A stretch of 50,153 nt of DNA. It comes from JAAGZL01 sp050290785 (GTDB taxonomy: Bacteria > Pseudomonadota > Gammaproteobacteria > Chromatiales > Chromatiaceae). Below are positions 36,607-44,491 of the stretch, piece by piece; the first letter of the stretch is position 1; the number at the start of each line of letters is the position of its first letter. Where the stretch lies: positions 1 through 50,153 of the forward strand of contig JBNKIR010000010.1 in NCBI GenBank assembly GCA_050290785.1, given 5' to 3'. A program made the translations under genes and the position numbers. Below the pieces are notes generated by a model that saw only the letters and a list, made by a program, of their open reading frames with translations, did no database searches and was not told the DNA's origin.

Positions 36607-37542
36607 ATGACGGCGCCAGCACTCAAAATCCAGGAACTACGTAAGACCTACGCCAAGGGTATTGATGCCCTGCGCGGGATCGATCTGGAGGTGGAGGAGG
36701 GTGACTTCTTCGCCCTGCTGGGACCGAACGGGGCGGGCAAGTCCACCGCCATCGGCATCATCAGCTCCCTGGTGAACAAGACATCCGGTCAGGTTGAGGT
36801 GTTCGGGCATGATCTGGACCGGGAGCCGGAGGCGGTCAAGTCCTGCATCGGCTTGGTGCCGCAGGAGTTCAACTTCAACGTCTTCGTGCCGGTGGAAGAG
36901 ATAGTGATCAACCAGGCCGGATATTACGGCATCCCCAAAGACCAGGCGCGGCAGAACGCAGAAGAGAGCCTGAAGCAGCTCGATCTCTGGCCCAAGCGCC
37001 GGGTCATGGCGCGCGAACTCTCCGGTGGCATGAAGCGCAGGTTGATGATCGCGCGCGCCCTGGTTAACAGGCCAAAGCTGCTGATCCTGGACGAACCCAC
37101 GGCCGGGGTGGACATAGAGATCAGGCGCTCCATGTGGGAGTTCCTGCAGGAGCTGAATGGCAACGGCACCACCATCATCCTCACCACCCACTATCTGGAA
37201 GAGGCCGAGAACCTGTGCCGCAACATCGCCATCATCAATCACGGATCGATCGTTGAGCACAGCGGTTTGGATGAGCTGCTGTACAAACTGCATACCGAGA
37301 CATTCGTGTTGAACCTGAAGGAGAGGGTGGAGCAGGCGCCGCAGATAGATGGTTTCGATGTTAAACTGAGGGACAACTGCACCCTGGAGGTGGCGGTGGA
37401 GCGTGAGCGCGGCGTCAATGCCTTGTTCGCCGCCCTGTCGCAACAGAACATTGAGGTGCTCAGTTTGCGCAACAAGCAGAATCGTCTGGAGCGGCTGTTT
37501 ATCGATATGCTGGACGAAGACCGCAACGGAGATAACAGATGA
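36607..37542 (+). CDS. yadG: YadG-type ABC exporter ATPase
   Basis: Close in order and wording to E. coli YadG: ALRGIDLEVEEGDFFALLGPNGAGKS (Walker A), IISSLVNKTSGQVEVFG, LVPQEFNFN, ELSGGMKRRLMIARAL (signature) and LLILDEPTAGVDIE (Walker B). I take ATG at 36607 (Met-Thr-Ala-Pro), which aligns with the E. coli start; in-frame ATGs at 36571 and 36598 are alternatives and none has a clear ribosome site. 311 residues from this start. Its end overlaps yadH by 4 nt. Substrate unknown. Confidence 0.92.
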   Translation: MTAPALKIQELRKTYAKGIDALRGIDLEVEEGDFFALLGPNGAGKSTAIGIISSLVNKTSGQVEVFGHDLDREPEAVKSCIGLVPQEFNFNVFVPVEEIVINQAGYYGIPKDQARQNAEESLKQLDLWPKRRVMARELSGGMKRRLMIARALVNRPKLLILDEPTAGVDIEIRRSMWEFLQELNGNGTTIILTTHYLEEAENLCRNIAIINHGSIVEHSGLDELLYKLHTETFVLNLKERVEQAPQIDGFDVKLRDNCTLEVAVERERGVNALFAALSQQNIEVLSLRNKQNRLERLFIDMLDEDRNGDNR

Positions 37543-38315
37543 ACAGATATCACCGTTACTGGATCGCCTTCTATACCATCATCGAGAAAGAGATCCTGCG
37601 CTTCATGCGTATCTGGATTCAGACCATCCTGCCGGCAGCGGTCACCACCACGCTCTACTTTATTATCTTCGGTACCCTGATCGGCGCAAGGATCGGCGAG
37701 ATGGATGGGCACGACTACATCGACTTCATCGTGCCCGGTCTGATCCTGATGGCGGTCATCACCAACTCCTACTCCAATGTGGTCTCATCCTTCTTCAGCA
37801 GTAAGATGCAGCGCCATATCGAAGAGCTGTTGATAGCGCCAGTGCCGAACTGGATCATCATCATCGGCTTCGTCGGTGGCGGTGTGGCGCGCGGCATCAT
37901 GGTGGGGATCGCGGTCACGCTGGTGTCACTCTTCTTTACCGATCTGGTCATACACAGCTATAGCATCACCTTCGTGGTGGTGATACTTACCTCCATCCTG
38001 TTTTCCCTGGCCGGGCTTATCAACGCCGTCTTCGCCAAGACCTTTGATGATATCTCCATCGTCCCTACCTTCGTGCTTACGCCACTGACCTATCTGGGCG
38101 GGGTGTTCTACTCCATCAAGATGTTACCTGAGTTTTGGCAGCAGGTATCCCTAGCCAACCCGATCCTGTATATGGTGAATGCCTTTCGCTACGGCCTGTT
38201 AGGTGCCTCGGATATCACTATCACAACTGCGCTGGTGATTATCCTGTTATTCATCGTTGCGCTGGGTGTGGGGAGTCATTATCTGTTGGTGCGTGGGGTG
38301 GGGATTAAGGATTGA
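37539..38315 (+). CDS. yadH: YadH-type ABC-2 export permease
   Basis: 258 residues with six predicted helices. Marks of the ABC-2 type permease are IEKEILRFMRIWIQTILPA at the start, YIDFIVPGLILMAVITNSYSN and TPLTYLGGVFYSIKMLPEFW. Length is as in E. coli YadH (256). Overlaps yadG (ATGA). Confidence 0.93.
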   Translation: MNRYHRYWIAFYTIIEKEILRFMRIWIQTILPAAVTTTLYFIIFGTLIGARIGEMDGHDYIDFIVPGLILMAVITNSYSNVVSSFFSSKMQRHIEELLIAPVPNWIIIIGFVGGGVARGIMVGIAVTLVSLFFTDLVIHSYSITFVVVILTSILFSLAGLINAVFAKTFDDISIVPTFVLTPLTYLGGVFYSIKMLPEFWQQVSLANPILYMVNAFRYGLLGASDITITTALVIILLFIVALGVGSHYLLVRGVGIKD

Positions 38316-38377
38316 TGATTTTTCAATTTTCCACGTTGGAGAGTGGGAGCTAGATAATCCTGCGACTTACTATTGCC

Positions 38378-38406
38378 GTCATCCCGCGGCTTGACCGCGG
38401 GATCCA
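38378..38406. repeat. REP-like palindrome at the end of the GIY-YIG gene
   Basis: ATCCCGCGG and CCGCGGGAT pair over a 5-nt loop (CTTGA), followed by CCAG. It forms the last nine codons and stop of the GIY-YIG gene on the minus strand. The sister copy is at 38711-38735 in opposite orientation. Confidence 0.75.
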
Positions 38407-38693
38407 GTAATCTCTGTGTATAAATCATTCCACTCTGGATTGTTCTTCTCAATGAGTGCAATCTTCCACTTGCGTTGCCACTCTTTAAGGCGCTTTTCTC
38501 TGCTGATTGCAGACTCCGCTGAAAAATGCTGCTCATAATAAACCAATGTATGTGCGTCATACTTCTGGGTGAAGCCTTCCACCAGATTGTTTTTATGTTG
38601 GTAAATGCGTTTAACTAAATCTGATGTAACGCCAACGTATAAAGTACCGTTCTTTTTGCTCGCCATGATGTATACATAGAAATCCTTTCCCAT
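38379..38693 (-). CDS. GIY-YIG nuclease domain protein
   Basis: 104 residues with the single-domain GIY-YIG fold: YVYIMASKKNGTLYVGVTSDLVKRIYQHK, then a conserved Glu in the VYYEQHFSAESAISREKRLKEW region. It belongs to the UPF0213/YhbQ-like group, which is common in bacteria and has no settled role; some are cargo of mobile elements. AGGA lies 8 nt before the ATG. The final residues TGSRGQAAG are encoded by a REP-like palindrome, so the original C-terminus has probably been replaced or extended. Flanked on both sides by palindromes in inverted orientation. Confidence 0.85.
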   Translation of the reverse strand: MGKDFYVYIMASKKNGTLYVGVTSDLVKRIYQHKNNLVEGFTQKYDAHTLVYYEQHFSAESAISREKRLKEWQRKWKIALIEKNNPEWNDLYTEITGSRGQAAG

Positions 38694-38710
38694 GGTGTTA
38701 TTCCTTCCTG

Positions 38711-38735
38711 GATCCCGCGACTTGATCGCGGGATC
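38711..38735. repeat. REP-like palindrome upstream of the GIY-YIG gene
   Basis: GATCCCGCGA and TCGCGGGATC pair over the loop CTTGA. Its right end merges into the outer end of the long inverted repeat. Confidence 0.75.
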
Positions 38736-39060
38736 AGGTGGTTTTTACTTGGATAGGTAATTAGTTTCTCAGCCCCTGATCCACAGAGTTCCTTTCTTCT
38801 TACGAGCAAGGGCTGCGAGGTACTTTCTCTTGCTTGTCCAAGAGAAAGTACCCAAAGAGAATGACACTCCACGACTTGCCCTTCGGGTGCCCTGCGTTTC
38901 TCACCGCTCCAGGGGCTCCAGCGAAGGGATATCCCTATCCCTCGCTGGAGGCGCCGCGTCCATGCGGCGCCCCTGCGGGCCTGATCCTGTTGCGGTTCCG
39001 GTACTCGGCTGCGTCGAAGGAGGTTTTATGGTGGTGGTTATTAGAATGCAGGTTGTAAAT
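38731..39060 (+). repeat. Long inverted repeat, left arm (about 330 bp)
   Basis: Matches the reverse complement of 39944-40274 along nearly its whole length, by eye about 75-90% identical, best from 38810 to 39030. It contains three strong hairpins: 38819-38852 (14-bp perfect stem, GGTACTTTCTCTTG), 38916-38950 (about 15 bp, one bulge) and 38950-38971 (8 bp, GGCGCCGC). No real gene is seen in it; short open frames across it look non-coding. It fills most of the 397-nt gap between the GIY-YIG and cyclase genes. Confidence 0.85.
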
Positions 39061-39090
39061 AGATGCGTACTATTTATTCTTATTCAAAGT

Positions 39091-39903
39091 TTATAATTCA
39101 TCTCCATGTGGGAAAGGAGGTTCCTTCGATCCCACATAGAATGATCGGAGTTCTATGGGTAGTGTGTCTTGATCATGTACATATATTCTCCCTGATTTGA
39201 CTATTGTGCGAGCGTATTCAAGAGTATTTTCAATTTTAGTTTGCACTTCCTTATCATCTGTTTTGTTAAACAACGATCTTGTACCTTTTTCAACAATTAA
39301 ATTGAAGCGCCAGTTTAATGTATGTAATAGTTTTGTTGAGCCATCTTTAAATGGTACTGGGTATCGCAAAAATATATCTTTTGCTATTCCGGAATCAGGT
39401 TTAATAATTAGTGAGAAAACTTCTGGGAAGATCTGTTCTAATTCTTTCTCAATGGCCACGCCTATCCATTGCTGTTTTCGTTCTAGCTCATATGCACGTG
39501 TTAATGCCTTGCCTAGTACAACATTAAGGCCAGAGTTTTCATGTAGTTCACCGAATGCAATGCCGCCGCGCGCAGGTAGTCGCATTGCCAATAGTGATTG
39601 CAGTAGTTTTCTCGCATATACGATAAGTTTTAGGAATGATACAGGGTCATCACCTAAAGAAATTAGTATTATTGAGTCAGAAAATATATATCGTTTACAC
39701 CATGGTTTATTCTTCTGATGATCTGGAAAAAGTCTTGGCGTGGTTTCGTTTGATAGATACGGCCTGTTCATCTTTTCAGATGACGTAATCATGTATTCAT
39801 ATTTACTAGCTAATTCATGTAAAGGCGTGTGATCAATAATGTTCTTAAAACCGAGTACATCAAGAAACACAACCGATCTTTTATTAACAGAGATATTGTT
39901 CAT
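39091..39903 (-). CDS. Divergent class III nucleotide cyclase-like protein
   Basis: 270 residues, no membrane segment. The N-terminus VVFLDVLGFKN has the first metal Asp (D15). FSDSIIL has the second (D76). ARGGIAFGE and GKALTRAYELE (131-141) follow, in the order of class III cyclases; the usual NxxxR pair at the end is replaced (Thr, Glu). This build resembles the pyrimidine cyclases of Pycsar anti-phage systems and related orphan cyclases. No effector gene (membrane or TIR) is adjacent. The gene is clearly more AT-rich than its neighbours and lies between two long inverted repeats, which suggests transfer as a unit. Nucleotide made, if any, is unknown. Confidence 0.68.
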   Translation of the reverse strand: MNNISVNKRSVVFLDVLGFKNIIDHTPLHELASKYEYMITSSEKMNRPYLSNETTPRLFPDHQKNKPWCKRYIFSDSIILISLGDDPVSFLKLIVYARKLLQSLLAMRLPARGGIAFGELHENSGLNVVLGKALTRAYELERKQQWIGVAIEKELEQIFPEVFSLIIKPDSGIAKDIFLRYPVPFKDGSTKLLHTLNWRFNLIVEKGTRSLFNKTDDKEVQTKIENTLEYARTIVKSGRIYVHDQDTLPIELRSFYVGSKEPPFPHGDEL

Positions 39904-39943
39904 TATTTTGCTAGTCCATTAGATGAAAGGATGGAAGTATTTA

Positions 39944-40274
39944 TTTTACAACCTACGTTCCAGATACTACCACCCTAAAACCTCCTTCGACGCAGCCGAG
40001 TACCGGAACCGCAACAGGATCGGGCCCGTAGGGGCGCCGCAGGGAAGCGGCGCCTCCAGCGCGGGCTAGGGAACGTCCGTCGCTGGAGCCCCTGGGGCGG
40101 TGAGGAACGGAGGGTACCCGAAGGGCAAGTCGTGGAGTGTCATTCTCTTTGGGTACTTTCTCTTGGACAAGCAAGAGAAAGTACCTCGCAGCCCATGCTC
40201 GGTAAATAGAAAGAGCACTGTGGGTTAAGGGCTGAGAAACTGATTACCGATCTATCTAAGAAGCACCTGGATCC
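39944..40274 (-). repeat. Long inverted repeat, right arm (about 330 bp)
   Basis: Reverse-complement partner of 38731-39060. The hairpin GGTACTTTCTCTTG/CAAGAGAAAGTACC recurs perfectly at 40152-40185. The GGCGCCGC stem is kept while its loop differs (GTCCAT left, TTCCCT right). The outer end joins a further palindrome at 40271-40290. No gene is seen between the cyclase start and the end of pdsS. Confidence 0.85.
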
Positions 40275-40290
40275 CCGCTTACGCGGGGAT
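40271..40290. repeat. REP-like palindrome at the outer end of the right arm
   Basis: ATCCCCGC and GCGGGGAT pair over a TTAC loop; CTGG precedes and GACG follows, as in the repeat between hoxH and hoxW. Confidence 0.7.
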
Positions 40291-40333
40291 GACGAAGTAG
40301 TTTGTTTAGAGAGAGGGGATAAGAGTAAAAAAC

Positions 40334-42445
40334 CTACCCCCCAAACCTCAGCCCCATCCTCACCCCGCTCCCATCCGCAAGATTCTCCGCCACCGCCTCG
40401 CCGCCATGAAATTCACAGATGAGTCGCACCAGATAGAGGCCCAGTCCCAGATGCGGGTCATCGCCCTTGCTGCTGCGTACCGAGACCATGGATTGAAACA
40501 GCTCCTGTTCCATGCCGTCTGGCAGGGTGGGTCCCTGGTTGATTACATTGAGATTGATTTGATGATCGGTCTTGGTTAGTTCAAATCTTATGGCTGTATC
40601 CGCCGCGTGAAAATCGATGGCGTTGTTGACCAGTTTGTCCAGGGCCTGGCTGATGAGGTCGGGTGCACCGTTTATTATGATTCCATCGTTGGGGATATCC
40701 GCTTTGAATTGTACATTCGGGAAGGCAGCGCGGTAGCTCTCCAGGGTGATCTGCAATAGCTCTGTGAGGTTGAACTGTTCCAGTTCGGTCTGTTGTAGGA
40801 TCTGCTCTAGTCGAGTGGCCTCGCGCATGCGATGCAGTATCTTGTTCAGGCGTTCGGCACCGTCATGGGCGCGTTGGATGTAACGGTGGTGTTCTTCCGG
40901 GGATGGATCCGACTCCAGGTTCTCCAGGGATGATTTGACCACCGTGATCGGGGTCTGCATCTCATGGGCCAGACGTGATGCCATGGCCTCGAGATAGCGG
41001 TTGTATTCGGTGAGTCGGTTGAGTACCCCGGCGAAGCTGCGGTCCAGGTCGCCGATCTCATCCCGGGCCCGGGCCGGTCTCAGTTGCCCTATGATGCGTC
41101 CGTCATGGGTCACCGCCCCTTCCACCCGGTTGCGCAGACGCGCGATGCGGCTGGTGAGGAGGGTGGCGAAGCCAAGCAGTATCAATACGGTGACCGATAG
41201 GAAACTTATGGTTATGCCGAATAGTCTTTCCATGGCCCGGTTTTGCAGAGAGAGGATCTGATTGCTGCTCTGTTCCACCACTACGGCGCCGAGGATGCTG
41301 TCCGTGGATTTTATGGGCCAGGCCGCCGACAGGATCATGGCCTCACCGTCCGGGGTGTGGCGGCGTCTGGTGTCGGGTGTCCCCCTGAGGGCGGACTCTA
41401 TCTCTTTGCTCTCGATATGGGTAGTGCCGGCCAGATCATCCTCGAATTCGTCGCTGGGTTGATCCAGAACCAGACGTATGAACAGATGCAGGATGGTCCT
41501 GGAAATGGACATATCAGATTCCGTTGTCTGCTCAACGGCCTGTCGGAGTTGGCCGCGTTGCGCCAGTACCCGTTGATTGCGGTCCAGTACCCAGATGCGG
41601 GCGTCCTCGTGTTCCAGCGCACCGATGATCCTCTCCAGCTCGGGGTTGGGGGTGATCAGCCAGCCCAGGGTCTCGATCTGGCGGATGTCGGCACTGGAGG
41701 CCCATCCTGCCACCTCTCTCGTGGATCTGTCGTCCACGTCGGTAAGCTGAAATCCCAGCCTCTCTCCAATCATGCCCTTGGGGATGCGCAGCTCTATGGT
41801 GTAGCCGTCTCTGCCTTCCCGCCATTCGCCGCGGATACGTGTCTCGGTACCAAGCTGTTTCGGTCGACTCTGGTTGCTGGAGATACGCAGGGCGTTGATC
41901 GGTCCGGGGGCACTGGTGGCAATACGGTATCTGGCAAGTTCGCCATTGGGAAGCTGCATGGCTATGTCCAGGTGGTCGCCTTTTTCGGTGCCGAAGACCC
42001 CTGGTTGGTGATAGACGATCTCCCGGTCCTTGACCAGAAACAGCAGGTAGAGATAACGGCCACGCTCACCTACCAGGCTGTGAAAGGAGGTATCGTCATT
42101 GCCGCGGTAGTGCCATAGATTACGCAGATAGGGTGTCCACTCCTCGATATAGCCGTCCAGTTGAATGTTGTTGTGCAGGGGGTGGATGTAGATGGCGGAC
42201 TCGGGATCGGCCCCGGCGTAGTCCGGCAGGCTGGAGGTGAAGAGTTCGTCGCGGTTATGCAGGATGGTGGCCACGGCCTGGGCGGTTCCCAGGAGCATGC
42301 TCTTCTGCGCCTGGCGCAGAAAGTTCTCTGTCTCCTGAATGAAGCGATATCCGGCCCAGGGTATGACCAGCAGGGTGAGAGCCACCAGCAGGAGTTTGAA
42401 GCGTATGCTGTGATAAAAACGGCGCTGTGATCTGTCGCAGGACAT
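40334..42445 (-). CDS. pdsS: PdsS, histidine kinase dedicated to the proteobacterial sortase system
   Basis: 703 residues. N-terminal helix (FKLLLVALTLLVIPWAGY), a large periplasmic region (about 40-400) with LDGYIEEWTPYL resembling carbohydrate-binding-9-like sensors, a second helix near 415-435, HAMP, then the kinase core with H-box RLAHEMQTPITVVKSS (H494), N-box VNNAIDF and G-box HLGLGLYLV. This layout and the neighbouring sortase substrate fit the family of dedicated sortase-system kinases (TIGR03785). Encoded 6 nt after pdsR. It probably senses an envelope state and controls the sortase genes through PdsR. Confidence 0.85.
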   Translation of the reverse strand: MSCDRSQRRFYHSIRFKLLLVALTLLVIPWAGYRFIQETENFLRQAQKSMLLGTAQAVATILHNRDELFTSSLPDYAGADPESAIYIHPLHNNIQLDGYIEEWTPYLRNLWHYRGNDDTSFHSLVGERGRYLYLLFLVKDREIVYHQPGVFGTEKGDHLDIAMQLPNGELARYRIATSAPGPINALRISSNQSRPKQLGTETRIRGEWREGRDGYTIELRIPKGMIGERLGFQLTDVDDRSTREVAGWASSADIRQIETLGWLITPNPELERIIGALEHEDARIWVLDRNQRVLAQRGQLRQAVEQTTESDMSISRTILHLFIRLVLDQPSDEFEDDLAGTTHIESKEIESALRGTPDTRRRHTPDGEAMILSAAWPIKSTDSILGAVVVEQSSNQILSLQNRAMERLFGITISFLSVTVLILLGFATLLTSRIARLRNRVEGAVTHDGRIIGQLRPARARDEIGDLDRSFAGVLNRLTEYNRYLEAMASRLAHEMQTPITVVKSSLENLESDPSPEEHHRYIQRAHDGAERLNKILHRMREATRLEQILQQTELEQFNLTELLQITLESYRAAFPNVQFKADIPNDGIIINGAPDLISQALDKLVNNAIDFHAADTAIRFELTKTDHQINLNVINQGPTLPDGMEQELFQSMVSVRSSKGDDPHLGLGLYLVRLICEFHGGEAVAENLADGSGVRMGLRFGG

Positions 42446-42451
42446 GGGTGT

Positions 42452-43147
42452 TCAGTTGGAGGTATCCCAGCGGTAGCCCATGCCATAGATGGTCTCGATG
42501 GCGTTGAATTCCGGGTCTATGTTGCAGAACTTACGGCGTATGCGTTTGATGTGGGTACTGATGCTGGATGCATCCACCAGGATGTTTGCCGCATCCATCA
42601 ACTGGTCCCTGGTGCGTACGTGTCCCGGATGGTTGGCCAGGGCGTGCACGAACCAGATCTCGGTGATGGTCAGGTCCACCGGTTGCTCCTTCCAGGTTAT
42701 CTGCAACCGGTGCATGTCTATGCGTAGATTGCCGCGTTCCAGCACCTTGTCCTGTTGTACCGGTTGCTGCATCGCCTCCATACGGCGGAACAGGGCGGAG
42801 ATGCGGGCGCTTAGGTGGGCCAGGCTGATATCCTTGGTCAGATAGTCATCCGCACCCAGACGCAGACCGGATACCGTATCCAGTTCGCTGTCACGTGCGG
42901 TAAGGAAGATGATGGGCAGGGTGGGGGAGAGGGCGCGCAGTTCACGGCACAGCTCAAAGCCGCCGTCCACATCATTACCCAGGCCGATATCCAGTATGGC
43001 CAGGTCCGGCAGTTTGGTACGGAAATCGTTCAGGGCGGTCTTCCTGTCTGCATAGCCCTTCACTTGGTAACCCTGGCGTTGCAGCACATCGGTGTAGTTG
43101 CCGAGGATGGCCGGTTCGTCTTCCACTATGGCGATGAGTTTGCTCAT
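42452..43147 (-). CDS. pdsR: PdsR, response regulator of the sortase system
   Basis: 231 residues, OmpR/PhoB type. Receiver domain 1-120 with D10/E11, phospho-acceptor D53 (LAILDIGLGNDVDGG) and Lys in YLTKDI. The C-terminal winged helix spans about 135-229 (TITEIWFVHALANHPGHVRTRDQLM, then SSISTHIKRIRRKF). Forms an operon with pdsS. Its likely targets are the sortase genes 4-5 kb away, where phased TGCCA boxes are seen; that link is inference. Confidence 0.87.
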   Translation of the reverse strand: MSKLIAIVEDEPAILGNYTDVLQRQGYQVKGYADRKTALNDFRTKLPDLAILDIGLGNDVDGGFELCRELRALSPTLPIIFLTARDSELDTVSGLRLGADDYLTKDISLAHLSARISALFRRMEAMQQPVQQDKVLERGNLRIDMHRLQITWKEQPVDLTITEIWFVHALANHPGHVRTRDQLMDAANILVDASSISTHIKRIRRKFCNIDPEFNAIETIYGMGYRWDTSN

Positions 43148-43402
43148 TGTTGCTCTTGTTAGTCGGCTGTTGGCGATGATGGATAGATTACCACTATATT
43201 CATACCCTTTGGTTATCTGTAATTATCTATATAGATCATAAAGACATTCTTAGGTTAATTAATTGAGATTATACCAGTAGCAGTACAAGTGATTTCTGAT
43301 GGCGCTTTTTTGCTCTAGACTTAGGTTTTAAGGATCCAATAATAATAGGGGTACATAATAACAATCCCGATCTGAATCACTACGCTTACGAGGAGATGTA
43401 AA

Positions 43403-43990
43403 TTGAACACTGGTATAAAGCGAATCAACAAACATAGTCTGGAGACTGATGTCACCTACTATCGTCCTATCCAGGATCTTCCGGAACGGGTGAACATGAA
43501 CAGCCCGGCAGTTGATGTCATGACGGATCTGAAGAAGGTTACCGCCATGAGTATCAGTCCTTGTGCAACACTGGATGAAGCCAGTCAGCGTATGACATCA
43601 AGTAATGTGCATCTGCTGTTTGTTACCAACCAGTTCCATCATGTGCTCGGCATCATCACCTCCAACGACCTGATCGGAGAGAAGATGGTTAAGTATCTGA
43701 GTGAGGTCGGCGGCAAGCGCGATGAGGTCATGGTGCGCGATCTGATGACACCACAGAGGAAGATCGAGGTGCTGGATATGTCTGAGATCAGGACCGCCAG
43801 GGTATCTGATGTGGTCGAGGTGATGAAACACGCCGGCAGGCGTCATGCCCTGGTGGCGGATCGCGATTTCAGCGGTGCCCAGGTCATCTGCGGAGTGTTT
43901 TCCACAGTACAGATCAGCAAGCAGTTGGGTGAGGAGATCGTGAGCTCCGGTGTGGCCAAAAACGTCGCGGACATGGCCCTCAATAACTAA
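43403..43990 (+). CDS. CBS-domain pair protein
   Basis: 195 residues with two CBS motifs: residues about 35-95 (VMTDLKKVTAMSISPCATL, LFVTNQFHHVLGIITSNDL) and 110-185 (VRDLMTPQRKIEV, HALVADRD, VICGVFSTVQI). CBS pairs bind adenine nucleotides and act as sensors. The start is TTG with GGAG 7 nt upstream. Single gene, divergent from pdsR across a 255-nt AT-rich gap in which I see no gene, and closed by a terminator. Confidence 0.87.
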   Translation: MNTGIKRINKHSLETDVTYYRPIQDLPERVNMNSPAVDVMTDLKKVTAMSISPCATLDEASQRMTSSNVHLLFVTNQFHHVLGIITSNDLIGEKMVKYLSEVGGKRDEVMVRDLMTPQRKIEVLDMSEIRTARVSDVVEVMKHAGRRHALVADRDFSGAQVICGVFSTVQISKQLGEEIVSSGVAKNVADMALNN

Positions 43991-44025
43991 GTGCATATAT
44001 CTTAAACGTAACGATCGGAACCAGG

Positions 44026-44054
44026 CAGGGTGGAGCGGAGCTTCACCCTGTTTT
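44026..44054. terminator. Bidirectional terminator between the CBS gene and yqaA
   Basis: An 11-bp stem (CAGGGTGGAGC with GCTTCACCCTG, one G-T pair) closes a 3-nt loop and is followed by TTTT on the plus strand. Confidence 0.75.
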
Positions 44055-44056
44055 CG

Positions 44057-44491
44057 TTATGACAGCAGACCGTTAAACAGACCCAGCAGCAGGGCATAGC
44101 GCAGACCCTTGCCCAGGGTGATATACAGGGTGGAAGGGATGGCCCTGATCCCACTCCAACCGGCCGCCAGACAGAGGGGGTCGCCTATCAGCGGCAGCCA
44201 GGACAACAGGAGTATGGGAGAGCCGCGTCGGGCGATTCGTTCCACCGCCTCTCGCTGTCTGACGTCCTGCAGTATGCGCCCCGGAAAGCGCCGGGCGATC
44301 CACCATCCGAGCAGCCAGCTGCTCATGCCTCCCAGGCTGTTGCCTATGGTTGCGATCAGCCAGTAGAGGCCCTGGCCTTCGGGATCATGGTTTATGGCAT
44401 AGAGCAGCATGGCCTCGGAACCACCAGGGAGCAGGGTGGATGCCAGGAAACTGCCTATGAACAGTGCCAGTGGTCCGCTCGCCTCGATCAT
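44057..44491 (-). CDS. YqaA-family inner membrane protein (DedA/SNARE-associated type)
   Basis: 144 residues with three or four helices. The family core appears as GSFLASTLLPGGSEAMLLY, then GNSLGGMSSWLLGWWIARRF and LLLSWLPLIGDPLCLAAGW. The start ATG at 44491 overlaps the methyltransferase stop (ATGA), which decides it over an in-frame start 18 nt upstream. DedA-type proteins move lipids or affect membrane potential; the role of YqaA is not settled. Confidence 0.87.
   Translation of the reverse strand: MIEASGPLALFIGSFLASTLLPGGSEAMLLYAINHDPEGQGLYWLIATIGNSLGGMSSWLLGWWIARRFPGRILQDVRQREAVERIARRGSPILLLSWLPLIGDPLCLAAGWSGIRAIPSTLYITLGKGLRYALLLGLFNGLLS

Noticed and set aside
38830..39096. Open frames of 70-90 codons inside the long inverted repeats (also 39953-40174)
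   Set aside because: Both arms give a similar peptide only because they are the same repeat; the sequence is dominated by hairpins, lacks a convincing ribosome site and looks like a structured element rather than a coding region.
41243..42118. A 291-codon open frame opposite pdsS
   Set aside because: Antisense shadow of the kinase gene, with no ribosome site or motif.
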